This document shows, piece after piece, positions 6,522-16,200 of a DNA stretch of 20,197 nucleotides. This stretch comes from JAVBMJ01 sp031552535 (GTDB lineage: Bacteria; Bacteroidota; Bacteroidia; Bacteroidales; Rikenellaceae). The DNA lies in NCBI GenBank assembly GCA_031552535.1, contig JAVBMJ010000068.1, forward strand, positions 1 through 20,197, read 5' to 3'. Numbering within the stretch: the first letter of the stretch is position 1; each line of letters begins with the position of its first letter. Both the position numbers and the translations under genes were made by a program. The notes beneath the pieces are model-generated. The model had not been told where the DNA came from and did no database searches. It saw only the letters and a list, made by a program, of their open reading frames with translations.

Positions 6522-7988
6522 TTATGGCCGCGGAACGTATTCTCCAAGCTGGAAATCCTTGATAAGCACATAGTTCATGTCGTACGGTTCATCGGGGTAT
6601 ATCTGTGCGAAGAATGGGATGATCTCAACTCTCACATACCTGCAGGTACTCTTCTGTGAAAGTTTCGTCGTGGTAACCCCGTCAGGAGAAGCCGCATTCC
6701 ATGGTACGGCCGCCGCTGCCTGTATAAGCTTGTAGTTTACATTGTCGTCACTTCCGTAGAGTGTCAGGCTGGCAGCCCGTTTATACGGGCCGTATGTGCC
6801 TGCGCCCATCCTGTGTGTGAGAGAAAAATAGTTGAACGATTTGGGCTCTTTCATATCTAACGTAAAGAAGAGAGTAGTCCCCGCAGGACATGACACTCCC
6901 TCAAGCGTCGCCCCGGCTTTCACGAAACAACCGCTGGTGTCGTTAGTCGTGGCATCCAGCATGTTCACAACGGGCCCGCCACCGTAAAGGGCTTTAGTCG
7001 AAGTGGGCGAGGAAGCGATTATAGACCAGTTGGCGCGATTTAAATGGTTGTAATCGAATATAGACACACGTACGTTGATATCTGCATATACGCCGCTTCC
7101 ATCGGTAGATGATATGCGTACCACCGTGCTACCCAGGCCGACGGCAAGGATAAGCCCGGTAGATGATACCGTAGCAACCGCCGGGTTGGAAGAGGTGTAG
7201 GTTACGGCTTTCGTCGTTGCGTTGCCGGGAGCTATGACGGCTCCGTAGGTCGAAAGGACACCGGTTCCCACGGTAACATAATTCCCTACCTCAAAGTCTA
7301 TATTGTGGTAAATGCTCTGAAGGGTGATGCTCTCGACCGGGATATTCCCCACAGTCACCGTACATTGGTCATACATCGCAGAGTTGTCGCCAGCCTCTAC
7401 GCGAATGGTGGCTGTACCGGGAGCGATTGCGCTAACGATACCGGTGGCGTCGACATATGCTATAGCAGGGTCGCTCGATGTGTATTTAAGAGTTTTTACC
7501 GTTGCCTTCGACGGATCGATCTGCACAAAATCCTTAAGATAGAAAACGGTTTTTGTAGCCATCTGCACATTCTTACGGTCTGCGGCTATCGTCACCGCGG
7601 TTTTATTGATCGTACCGACAGTTACTTTGCATGTCGTCTTGATTGCGCTGTTATTTCTTGCAACGACAGTCAGGACTCCTTCCCCTGTAGCCTGGGCCGT
7701 AATGATGCCCTGATCGTCTACCGTAAACACAGAAATATTGTCAGAGTAATACCTGAAATAGTATTTGTCAAAATCCACGGCATTGGCGGGCGTAGCAGCG
7801 GCCTGTACCTGCATCGACATGGGATTTGCAGCTCCAAGGGCGATGCCTCCGCCCGGAACGTTGGTAAGCGTTACACCGGTAACCGTTACCCCGGATGACG
7901 GCGTCGTATTCTCGGTATCTTCCGAACATGCCCAGGTAAGGAATGCCACGGCAATAAACAGGATCGGGAATTTATATAATCGTTTCAT
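6522..7988 (-). CDS. Surface lipoprotein with three BIG2 Ig-like domains and a discoidin (F5/8 type C) domain
   Basis: A 488-residue lipoprotein. The signal peptide ends TWAC with the lipid Cys21, followed by the acidic SEDTEN typical of surface-exported Bacteroidetes lipoproteins. Three Ig-like repeats follow (about 32-125, 130-212, 215-308). Repeats 2 and 3 show the BIG2 signature: KYTSSDPAIAYVDATGIVSAIAPGTATI and TYTSSNPAVATVSSTGLILAVGLGSTVV, respectively. The remainder (about 315-485) resembles a discoidin domain: FYFSLTHRM-like strands, LTLYGSDDNVNYKLI, CRYVRVEI and a final FQLGEY. It has no catalytic motif. The likely role is to hold a glycan-binding module away from the cell, binding the target glycoprotein near the GH18 enzyme. 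It is the last gene of the operon, separated from the GH18 gene by 66 bp containing a hairpin, longer than the other gaps. Confidence 0.83.
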   Translation of the reverse strand: MKRLYKFPILFIAVAFLTWACSEDTENTTPSSGVTVTGVTLTNVPGGGIALGAANPMSMQVQAAATPANAVDFDKYYFRYYSDNISVFTVDDQGIITAQATGEGVLTVVARNNSAIKTTCKVTVGTINKTAVTIAADRKNVQMATKTVFYLKDFVQIDPSKATVKTLKYTSSDPAIAYVDATGIVSAIAPGTATIRVEAGDNSAMYDQCTVTVGNIPVESITLQSIYHNIDFEVGNYVTVGTGVLSTYGAVIAPGNATTKAVTYTSSNPAVATVSSTGLILAVGLGSTVVRISSTDGSGVYADINVRVSIFDYNHLNRANWSIIASSPTSTKALYGGGPVVNMLDATTNDTSGCFVKAGATLEGVSCPAGTTLFFTLDMKEPKSFNYFSLTHRMGAGTYGPYKRAASLTLYGSDDNVNYKLIQAAAAVPWNAASPDGVTTTKLSQKSTCRYVRVEIIPFFAQIYPDEPYDMNYVLIKDFQLGEYVPRP

Positions 7989-8007
7989 TCTGGTTATGTT
8001 TTAATCC

Positions 8008-8045
8008 CGGCACCGCCCCGGAGAAGAAATTTCCGGGCAGTGCCG
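8008..8045 (-). other. Intercistronic hairpin upstream of the BIG2/discoidin gene
   Basis: Arms 8008-8022 and 8032-8045 pair (CGGCACTGCCCGGA with TCCGGGGCGGTGCCG, one bulge and one wobble) around a 9-nt loop. The stem ends 19 nt before the start codon of the next gene. No U-run follows on the minus strand, so it is more likely an mRNA-stabilising or attenuating structure than a full terminator. Confidence 0.5.
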
Positions 8046-8054
8046 AAGGGTTTA

Positions 8055-9452
8055 TTAATAATCTTTAGGCAGGGAGGGACCACTCAGCACAACCTCTTCC
8101 CCAAACATCGGCAACGATGCGTTCGAGAGGTAAGACGAGGCGTCGGTATCCCTCAGGTCATAAAACATGCTCGTCCCGTGGCCGAGGTTGACCACATAAT
8201 TCTGGGTGTATTCCAGCAGCCTGGATACACTTGGGGTTTGCATGGATATCCTGGCAGGCACAGGAGCGTATTTGCTTTTAGGCAAGGTATTGTTGACCGG
8301 GGTCCCGTTAACATTATAGTTGCCATAGTATGCGAACATCATGTGGTCGATGGCGTTTGCAACGCTCCGTCCGTTTACGAAACTCGGCATTGAAGCCGCA
8401 TAACCCATGTTGTAAACGGTGAGTATCTTGTCGGGCATCGCGTCACGCAGCGCAAGTACCAGTTCCGCAATGTTCTGCGGAGTCGGAGGACCGTACTGCG
8501 GGTTGTCGATTTGGTATGACGAGTATTCGTCGTCGAGGTCTATTCCATCCAAACCGTAGGCCTGTACTATCGATTTGCATTCAGCCGCAAAATCGACAGC
8601 GTTTTGCCCCCCCATGTTGGACAAGCCGGTAAAGTCGTGGTTGCCGAGTATGCTGAGCGTAACCTTGATGCCCTTATCCTGCAGAGGCTTTATATATTTA
8701 TCCCTGTTTTTCAGGACATGTTGCACATTGTCGTTTAGTTTCAGATAGGCGCGCTTGGTGTCGTAGTTGTAGTTGATGTTGGCAGCGAAGATAATGGCAA
8801 TGTCAAAAAACTGTTTTCCGCTGTTTTTCAACGTATACGACCCTACATTGAGTATATTGCCGTCGTTAACCTCCACATAACACAGGATCTTGTATGGTTT
8901 CCTGTTGTCCGGAACGGGATTACCGACTTTAACGATATAATAAAGCACCTTGCCCTGATCGGTAACTTTAACATCGCCGCCGATGCTTTTTATCGAAACA
9001 GGCAACAGATATTCGCCATTGGCAAGCGAACCCTTCGAAAAGGTAATGTTAAACTGTGACGACTCGGTTCTCCATTTGTCGACGGTTATCGCGCCCGGAA
9101 CAGTGACCTGACTGGCAGGGAAAGCCTCATATTCGGTGAAATTGGCTTTATTATAGGCCGCTACCAGCGATGTATTCGCTTCGATGGTAACCGTCTGCGC
9201 CGAAGACAGGCCTTTTGTCAACCCGAAAATCACGGGTTGCCCGTATGTGGCCCCGTTCAGTTCGACCCCTATCGTAGAGCGCGGGATATCTGCATTGCGC
9301 AAATAACCGTAAGTGTCATCGACCTCGTAACGCGACTCGTCGACATTATCTATCACTATATCGTCGCTGCAGGAAGTGATCATCGTCACACAGCAAGCTG
9401 TGATGGCCAGAGAGAAAATCATCCTGTGGCCCGTTTTTACAATATTTAACAT
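8055..9452 (-). CDS. DUF1735-GH18 lipoprotein, endo-beta-N-acetylglucosaminidase
   Basis: GH18 endo-beta-N-acetylglucosaminidases cut between the two core GlcNAc residues of N-glycans and release the glycan from the protein. This 465-residue lipoprotein has signal peptide MLNIVKTGHRMIFSLA with lipid Cys28 followed by SDD. A DUF1735 (BT_3987-like N-terminal) domain spans about 45-180, ending VLYYIVKVG. The GH18 barrel starts near KILCYVEVNDGN (188-199). LSILGNHDFTG (267-277) matches the Endo H/F-type strand, and LDGIDLDDEYSSY carries the complete DxxDxDxE motif: D302, D305, D307 and catalytic Glu309. The Asp-Asp-Glu-Tyr ending is typical of endoglycosidases rather than chitinases. It lies 21 bp from the LamG gene in the susCD operon. 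High-mannose or other N-glycan preference cannot be decided from sequence. Confidence 0.9.
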   Translation of the reverse strand: MLNIVKTGHRMIFSLAITACCVTMITSCSDDIVIDNVDESRYEVDDTYGYLRNADIPRSTIGVELNGATYGQPVIFGLTKGLSSAQTVTIEANTSLVAAYNKANFTEYEAFPASQVTVPGAITVDKWRTESSQFNITFSKGSLANGEYLLPVSIKSIGGDVKVTDQGKVLYYIVKVGNPVPDNRKPYKILCYVEVNDGNILNVGSYTLKNSGKQFFDIAIIFAANINYNYDTKRAYLKLNDNVQHVLKNRDKYIKPLQDKGIKVTLSILGNHDFTGLSNMGGQNAVDFAAECKSIVQAYGLDGIDLDDEYSSYQIDNPQYGPPTPQNIAELVLALRDAMPDKILTVYNMGYAASMPSFVNGRSVANAIDHMMFAYYGNYNVNGTPVNNTLPKSKYAPVPARISMQTPSVSRLLEYTQNYVVNLGHGTSMFYDLRDTDASSYLSNASLPMFGEEVVLSGPSLPKDY

Positions 9453-9473
9453 AACGATTCTGTTTTCTTATTA

Positions 9474-10631
9474 TTAGTCATTAGCGGCAGGCAGTTCGAC
9501 TTTGATCCACGTAACAGGATATTTTGCCACGGCGTGGTTGCCGTTTGCCGTGTAGTCCTTAACCTGCGACCCGGAACCTTCGTCGAATTTCCAGTAGGCC
9601 ACCAACCCTTCGGATGTGGGATCTACCTCATAGATATTGTCCATGATCTCCTGTTGCGTGCGTGCTGTATTCCAGATACGCACTTCACACATGTCGCCGT
9701 CGAACCAACGGTCGAACGAATAGGAATAGCCGATATAGAAGTTATTGGCATTTTTCGGGTTGTCTCCCAGGTTGATCGTCGTATACGGGAAGGTAAGGTC
9801 GTTCTCCTGTTTCAATACGCCATTGACATACCATCTGAATTTCTTTGTCGCTATGTCATAGGTACATGCAAAATGCATCCAATCGCCCGCCACAAGATCC
9901 GGCCCGCGGAGGTTGGCCCCGTAAGCAAGCTGTACCGCGTTTTGCGGGAAAGTATCGCCCACGCGTATCAGGAAATACTCCTCAATACCCATGATACTGC
10001 TGATAGCCTTCCAGGCATGCGGACGTATGAGAGCCTCGAAGGTAACCCTGGTCATGTTCTGGGCCGCGGGACTGGTGGCGAAGGTAGGTATCTCGAAATA
10101 ATTTTCAGCCATGTAAACCGCCGAATTTATCGTAGCACCCTGTCGAAGTATGTAATACACCGTCCTCGAACCTTCGAGTATATCCACGCCCTCGGAACTT
10201 TCTATGGTTACCGGAAGAACAAAATTGACATTGCGGGGCAGCTCGTTAAGTCCCGTGAAATTTATCTGGATCTCATTTGAACGGACATTACCCGCGGTAA
10301 TGAGGGCCTGGGTGGTAGAGAGCGAATAGTGGTCGGCCGAAAGCGGCGTACATTGCATGCCGGTCGATTGGGTATAATGATCCACCAGCGAAGGGTCTGC
10401 CTTGTAAATAACCTTCACATCGGCTCCCTGCGGTTTTGCCAAAGAAGCCTGAATGTTTTTCGAAAGGTTCACATCTTTAGACTTAAGGGTAATGGACATG
10501 GTATTGTCCGACTCGGCCTGTTGGATGTAGACCTTGTTGTCGAAATTCGACTCGTTCTCATCAACCCTGTTGCAACCGGCCAGCGCCAATGCAACTGAGG
10601 CAATCGCCAAAAATATATTGCTGAATTTCAT
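9474..10631 (-). CDS. DUF1735-LamG surface lipoprotein, probable glycan-binding protein
   Basis: A 385-residue lipoprotein with lipobox LAGC (lipid Cys20) and an acidic stretch after it. The first half (about 30-165) is a DUF1735 domain with VYIQQAE at its start and the closing strand TVYYILRQG, the same domain that opens the adjacent GH18 enzyme. The second half (about 170-375) is a concanavalin/laminin-G jelly roll with WMHFACTYD, FRWYVNGVLK, FYIGYS and DGDMCEVRIWNTARTQQEI. No glycosidase motif is present. The expected role is a surface glycan-binding protein that docks the substrate beside SusCD. It lies only 6 bp after the GH18-fold gene, so the two are translated from one message. Confidence 0.87.
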   Translation of the reverse strand: MKFSNIFLAIASVALALAGCNRVDENESNFDNKVYIQQAESDNTMSITLKSKDVNLSKNIQASLAKPQGADVKVIYKADPSLVDHYTQSTGMQCTPLSADHYSLSTTQALITAGNVRSNEIQINFTGLNELPRNVNFVLPVTIESSEGVDILEGSRTVYYILRQGATINSAVYMAENYFEIPTFATSPAAQNMTRVTFEALIRPHAWKAISSIMGIEEYFLIRVGDTFPQNAVQLAYGANLRGPDLVAGDWMHFACTYDIATKKFRWYVNGVLKQENDLTFPYTTINLGDNPKNANNFYIGYSYSFDRWFDGDMCEVRIWNTARTQQEIMDNIYEVDPTSEGLVAYWKFDEGSGSQVKDYTANGNHAVAKYPVTWIKVELPAAND

Positions 10632-10637
10632 GGTTTA

Positions 10638-11687
10638 TTATTTTTTAGCCGAAGGATTCATAATATCGATAGCAGCGCGTACATACATGTATTCTTCGAC
10701 CGCATTGTAATAGTCGTCGTTTATGCGGTAGATTCCCAGGCCGGCTTTACGGTATGTGCCGGTAGCCGACATCCAGTAGGCGATTTCGGTGATAGCACTC
10801 TTGTCCCCACCGAACACCCCTCTGTCTTCATCCTCGATGTGGAGTTTGAAAGGTATTGCCGTAACAACGATACGATCCGGCGGAACACCTGGTGTAAGCG
10901 ACTTCAGAACCTCGAAATCAACATCCTGTACACAGGTATGACTGCCGTGGGTGTTAATCACAATATAGCTGAACAGGCCCAGTACGTCGGTATCGGTTAC
11001 AAATTGCGGATGTCCTTCGAAAATGAATAATTTGCCGGCGTTATCCGGTTTTGCAACAACTGCGCTGATCTTGCCGAAAACGAGATCCTGTATCTCATTG
11101 TATTCGGTCAATTCAGCCGGGGTAAGCGTACGGGATGAATAACCGTTGAAACGGATGCTTGCGCCATCGTAGTTATACTTAGGGATCAGTGCCAGGCTAC
11201 TGTCCATAAATTTGGTCAGTTCGGCCATGAAATCCTCAGTGAAAGGAGTTCCCGCTTCGGCAGCAGCGGCCTTACGTGCCTGGAACCCGGCCGCAAACCC
11301 TTCGTAGTCTATGGTGTAGATAACCTTAGTCCCCTTGTCTTTCTGCAATGTTGCGATATCGGCGATCTCCTTGCCGGTAAGGTTGTCAGGCGAGAGCAGC
11401 GACACCACATCCACACTGTCGGGCAATGACGCAAGACGTCCGGCACGGCTTGCCGTACTCTTTTGACTGTTATCGAACCATCCTATCAGCAACTGGTGGT
11501 AAGATTTTTTGTAGTCCCTAAGGTTCTGCAGGTATTGCCCATACAACGCCCCATTCTTATTGTCAATCTTCGGGGTGGCTATTTCGAGGCTTTCCTGATC
11601 GGTCCACTCACTGCAGGATGCCAGGGTAGCAGCAACTACAAGCAATACGGCCGACACTATTCGTTTGATATCAAATATTCTTTTCAT
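10638..11687 (-). CDS. GH18-fold lipoprotein with lost catalytic residues
   Basis: A 349-residue lipoprotein (LASC, lipid Cys25) with the layout of the BT1044-like putative GH18 family: a barrel beginning QLLIGWFDN (65-73), then SVDVVSLLSPDNLT, KVIYTIDYEGF, and the strand NYDGASIRFNGYSS (172-185). In active GH18 enzymes this strand reads DGxDxDxE. Here only D174-G175 remain; the other positions are S177, R179 and N181, so the two key acids and the proton donor are gone. It is therefore probably a carbohydrate-binding protein derived from an enzyme, in the SusE/SusF position right after SusD (9-bp gap). An unrecognised catalytic site elsewhere cannot be excluded. Confidence 0.85.
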   Translation of the reverse strand: MKRIFDIKRIVSAVLLVVAATLASCSEWTDQESLEIATPKIDNKNGALYGQYLQNLRDYKKSYHQLLIGWFDNSQKSTASRAGRLASLPDSVDVVSLLSPDNLTGKEIADIATLQKDKGTKVIYTIDYEGFAAGFQARKAAAAEAGTPFTEDFMAELTKFMDSSLALIPKYNYDGASIRFNGYSSRTLTPAELTEYNEIQDLVFGKISAVVAKPDNAGKLFIFEGHPQFVTDTDVLGLFSYIVINTHGSHTCVQDVDFEVLKSLTPGVPPDRIVVTAIPFKLHIEDEDRGVFGGDKSAITEIAYWMSATGTYRKAGLGIYRINDDYYNAVEEYMYVRAAIDIMNPSAKK

Positions 11688-11696
11688 GGTTTGTCA

Positions 11697-13280
11697 TTAA
11701 TTTTTCTTGTCCCACCATAATTTAGTGCCCTGTGTATCCGGGCCTCCTAACATACCGATAGCATTGTAAAGGTTATCGGTATTTTCGTAATATTCCGTAT
11801 CGGGATAAGGCAACCTCTTTACGAATTGGCCGGCAGGAATCGAGCCGCCGCTCTTGTTTAGCACGACAGGCATGATTTTGGGATAACCCGTACGCCTGAA
11901 TTCGGCCCAGGACTCATTGCCAAGAGGGAAGTTGGCGATCCATTTCTGGGTGATAATGCGCTCGAGATTGGCCTCGAACGAAGCTCCGTCATCGTATTTG
12001 ATGGTAATCTTGCTTGTCGAACCGCTATAAGTATAGGTCCCGAGCGGATCTACATACGAAGCAGGGGTTTTCTGTGTATCGTTAAGATAGTCCGATACGC
12101 CGGAAACCTTGTATTGTTCGAATGACAGGGTCACACCCTGGTTGTAGAATGTACTGGCGCTTCCGCCCATCGACCATCCGCGCAATGCGCCTTCCGCTCT
12201 CAGGAACGACACTTCGGCAGCGTTCATCCACATGATGGGATCGGTAATCCCCACGATAGGCATCGAATATTGCATGGCAATCGATTTATCTGCTACGTCT
12301 ATACCCGAACGCAACCCCTGGAAAGTCCCCGCATAACCATTAATAAGGCTGGTGGTGAAATATTTAGCCCGGCGCGGGTCGGCATACCCGTTCATAAATG
12401 AAACAATGTCGGCACCGGCACGGTCATCGCCCCATTGTACCACCTGAAGTTCGAACGGGTTGAACGCAACCGACAGGAACGCATTGTCCGCGTTGGAGGT
12501 CATAACACCTACACTGTGTGCAACAGCCTCTTCCGCTTTCTGTTTTGCTTTGGCGGCATCGACATAACAAATCCTCATTGCCATACGCAGTTTCAGCGAA
12601 TTGGCGAATTTGATCCAGTTGCGAAGGCTGCCCGAAAATACCTGGTCGAACTTCCTGTAAAGCGCAGGATCGTCGTTGGCTCTCTCGGTAAGTATGCTTA
12701 TCACCTCGTCCAATTCTTCGAACATGTGCCCGTAAACTTCTTCCTGCGAGTCGTAAGGAGCAGAGAGAGCCGTGCCGCTCGAACCGTCCGAACCGCCTGC
12801 CGCACTCATCTTGGAATAAGGTATGGGACCATAGGTATCGGTAATGCGGTGCATTGAAGCCACTCGAAGTAATTTTGCCCACGCCAGTATCACAGGATCG
12901 TCCGTGGCCGCATGAAGTTGTTCGTAAGCGGGATAGATTCCCGATATCACATCGTTGAACGGTGCGCGATACCAGTCTACGGGAGGGTTATAGGTAGAGA
13001 ACTTGGTCGTCCAGGGAGGAGTAACTGCAGTATAACCGGCAAAAGAGCATCCGGCAAGCACCTCATGAAACTGGTGCAAGTGTTCCTTGTTGGCGGGGAT
13101 TACCATATTCTGGAGATCCTTCATCGATGCGATAATACTGTAGCGTCCCCGTTCCATCTCTTTGTTGTCGACCTGGTAGGGGTTTTTATTTATCTTTTCG
13201 AAGTTCTTGGTACAGGACTGCAAAGATAACAGTGCCACGGCCGGCAGCAGAATCTTAACTATGGATTTATTTAGTGTCAT
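11697..13280 (-). CDS. SusD-like nutrient-binding outer-membrane lipoprotein
   Basis: SusD-type lipoproteins form a lid over the SusC channel and pass glycans into it. The 527-residue protein has lipobox LQSC (lipid Cys23). It opens with the motif NFEKINKNPYQVD, characteristic of the second SusD-like group (SusD/RagB family, PF12771 type). Helical TPR-like repeats follow, including LRVASMHRITDTYGPIPYSKM and the long helices around FANSLKLRMAMRICYVDA. The C-terminus EYYENTDNLYNAIGMLGGPDTQGTKLWWDKKN is also typical of that group. It lies 12 bp after susC and 9 bp before the GH18-fold gene. Confidence 0.93.
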   Translation of the reverse strand: MTLNKSIVKILLPAVALLSLQSCTKNFEKINKNPYQVDNKEMERGRYSIIASMKDLQNMVIPANKEHLHQFHEVLAGCSFAGYTAVTPPWTTKFSTYNPPVDWYRAPFNDVISGIYPAYEQLHAATDDPVILAWAKLLRVASMHRITDTYGPIPYSKMSAAGGSDGSSGTALSAPYDSQEEVYGHMFEELDEVISILTERANDDPALYRKFDQVFSGSLRNWIKFANSLKLRMAMRICYVDAAKAKQKAEEAVAHSVGVMTSNADNAFLSVAFNPFELQVVQWGDDRAGADIVSFMNGYADPRRAKYFTTSLINGYAGTFQGLRSGIDVADKSIAMQYSMPIVGITDPIMWMNAAEVSFLRAEGALRGWSMGGSASTFYNQGVTLSFEQYKVSGVSDYLNDTQKTPASYVDPLGTYTYSGSTSKITIKYDDGASFEANLERIITQKWIANFPLGNESWAEFRRTGYPKIMPVVLNKSGGSIPAGQFVKRLPYPDTEYYENTDNLYNAIGMLGGPDTQGTKLWWDKKN

Positions 13281-13292
13281 ATCTGTAACCGA

Positions 13293-16200
13293 TTAAAATT
13301 TAATTCTAATATTAAAGCCTATATTCCTGGAGGCAGGCATCATGAAGTAGTCTATACCCTGGTAGAAGTTACCGGTCATTGCCACAGATTCCGGATCGAA
13401 CGGCGCTTTATTGTAAACTATCCACAAGTTGCGGCCTACAAGCGATAATGTCATCTCCATCACATTGCCCAACTTGTTTTTAGGTATCGTATAACCCAGG
13501 CTGGCTTCCTGCAAACGCACGTTGGTGGCGCTGTAAGTGTAGTATTGGGGTATCCCGCTGTCGCTGCCTATTGTGGTATACCATACCTGGGGGTCGATAA
13601 CATCGTCGCCGTTTATGATCACTCCTCCGTTATCGCGTGCCGCAGCCGATCTTTCCGAGACCCCGTAGGCGTCGAGCGCGGCCTGGGTCGCGGAATATAC
13701 CACGCCTCCAAGGCGTGCCGAGAACATAAAGCCGAGATTGATGCCTTTCCACGACAGGTCGTTCCTCCATGCGAGATTGGCTTTTGGGAACACGTTGCCG
13801 AGTTTGATATCGGATACATTATCCTCGATCATCACCTTGCCGTCGGCATTGACATATATGTCGCCGTTACGGTCGCGTTTCAGGTCGCGGATAGAGTAGA
13901 GATCGCCCATGCTGCCTCCCGTTTTGAGAATGAAACGGGCGCGGGCAAGGCCGCCTACATTCAGCCTGTCGACCGAGATCACGTCTCCTGTCTCGGGATG
14001 AACGTAGTTATCGAGCAGTTTGGTGATTTTGTCACGGTTGGCGCTGAATGTGAAATTCGAACTCCATCCCCAGTTGTTCCATTTGTTGGTGTAACCCAAT
14101 GAAGCTTCTATACCTTTGTTCACAACAGAACCCGTTTGCACATATAGCGTCTTATACCCCGAGGATACGCTTATCTGGGGATCGAAAGTCTGGTTACGCG
14201 TGGTGGCGTGGTAGAGCGAAAGGTCGAATTTAAAGTGATTGAACATGCGTGCCGTCATACCCGCTTCCCACGAATCGGTACGTTCGGCAAAGAGTTCCGG
14301 CATGGGATAGTGGTCCAGCACTTTGCTCCACACGTTCTTATCGAATGCGTAAGTCTGAACGGTAAGCCCGCGCATGGGAGGAGTACCAACCGAAGCAAAC
14401 GAACCGCGGATTTTAAGGTAAGATATGGCCTCCGGCATATCGAACATTTCCGAAACTATAGCGGAAAGACCCACCGAAGGATAGAAGAATCCCGTCTTTT
14501 GCTGCGGAGAGTCGGCCAAAGGCGAAGCCCAGTCATTACGACCGGTAAGGGTGAGATAGTAAGTGTTCTTGTAGCCTATCTCCACACTCCCGAATACGGA
14601 TTGAGTCTGCTGGCGCCATCCAACCTGTGAAGTGTTCCTCTGCAACTTATCGAGGTTGTCGACATTGAAAACGTTGTATATCCCGTATTCCTCCGAAATA
14701 GGGCCTCCTACGCCGAGGGCGTCAGAATACATATCGGTTATACTTGCCCCGATGTTGGCGACAAACGACACGTTTTCGCTGTTCCTGTTGATATTCACAA
14801 GTAGATCCGCATAGGTCTGCTTGTCGTTACCCTTGTTGGTGAGATACGAACCCATCGGTCCGGCAAGCGTAGAGTTGGTGCTCGCCCATAGTTTCTCGGT
14901 GTAATTATTGATCGAGTTGTCGATACGCGCACGTGCGGCAAGGTTAAGCCAATCAGTCACATCGTAGCTTAGTCCCACATTGAACAACATCCTTTTACGG
15001 TCGTTGTTCTTAAGGTTGCGGTAGTTGATCCAGTAAGGGTTCTGTAGGCGGAAGGTTCCCTCTCCCTGCGGCCAGTACTGTTCGGCGATAGCTTCCGAAG
15101 CATTCCAGCGCTCGAATATCTTTGTCATTTCGAAATCGTCGCCGCGGGGATAAAGATAGGCCGAAGAGAGCGGGTTGGAATAAACCCCCTGGTTGATCAT
15201 ATTTTGGTCTTTCTGAATGATATAGCTTCCGCCGAAATCGAGCCGGATCTTATCTTTCAGGAAAGTGGACGTATTACGGAATGTGAAATTGTAACGGTCG
15301 TACTGGTTGTTGGGAATTATACCGTTGGAGTTGATTGTTGCGGCAGAAAAATACGACTGGTTTTTCTGAGTACCGGTGGAAAGCGATACCGAATTATTAT
15401 AGATAACACCCGTCTGGAGGTAATCCTCGCGGGGATCATAACCCATATAATTCGATGAATTGAGCTTCGGGCCCCAGCTGAGAATGGTAGAGCCGGCGCC
15501 ATCGCCCGTACCGTAACGGTTCTGGAATTTAGGCATGATCAGGGCATTCGAAATTTCGGTGCCGCTCGATACGGTGAGTTCCGTATTGTCGACCAGACCT
15601 TTTTTGGTCGTAATGACAATCGCGCCGTTAGCAGCTTCGCTACCGTAAAGGGCGGCCGCCGCCGCACCGGTCAGAGCCGAAACGCTTTCGATATCTTCCG
15701 GGTTGATATCGGCGATAGCCTCGGTATAGCCCCTCGATCCGAACTCCGTATCGCCGCTTCCCATCATGTTATACATAGGGATGCCGTCGATGACATAAAG
15801 AACGTTGCTTGAATTTTTTATCGACTTGTTACCACGCATAACCACCTTGCTCGCACCGCCGACACCGGAGGAACTGGTGTTTACGTTCATGCCGGCAATC
15901 TTGCCCGACAAAGAATTGACCAGGTTGGCGTCCTTTACGGTAGTCAGTGCACTTCCTCCCACTTCCTGGACATTGTAGCTTAGCGCTTTACTCGCACGCT
16001 TAATACCGAGGGCCGTCACAACCACCTCATCGAAGGCAATCGAACTCTCTTCCAGCGTAACGTTTATCAAGGTACTCCGGCCCACCCTCACTATCTGTGT
16101 GGTATAGCCTATATATGAGAACGAGAGTTCTGCGTTCTCTCCCGGAACGCTGAGAGAATATGTGCCGTCTATACCGGTCGATACGCCGATCTGGGTCCCC

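Noticed and set aside
6522..7988. The three similar Ig-like segments as a DNA tandem repeat
   Set aside because: They are alike at protein-motif level only; the DNA has diverged and no recent duplication is visible.
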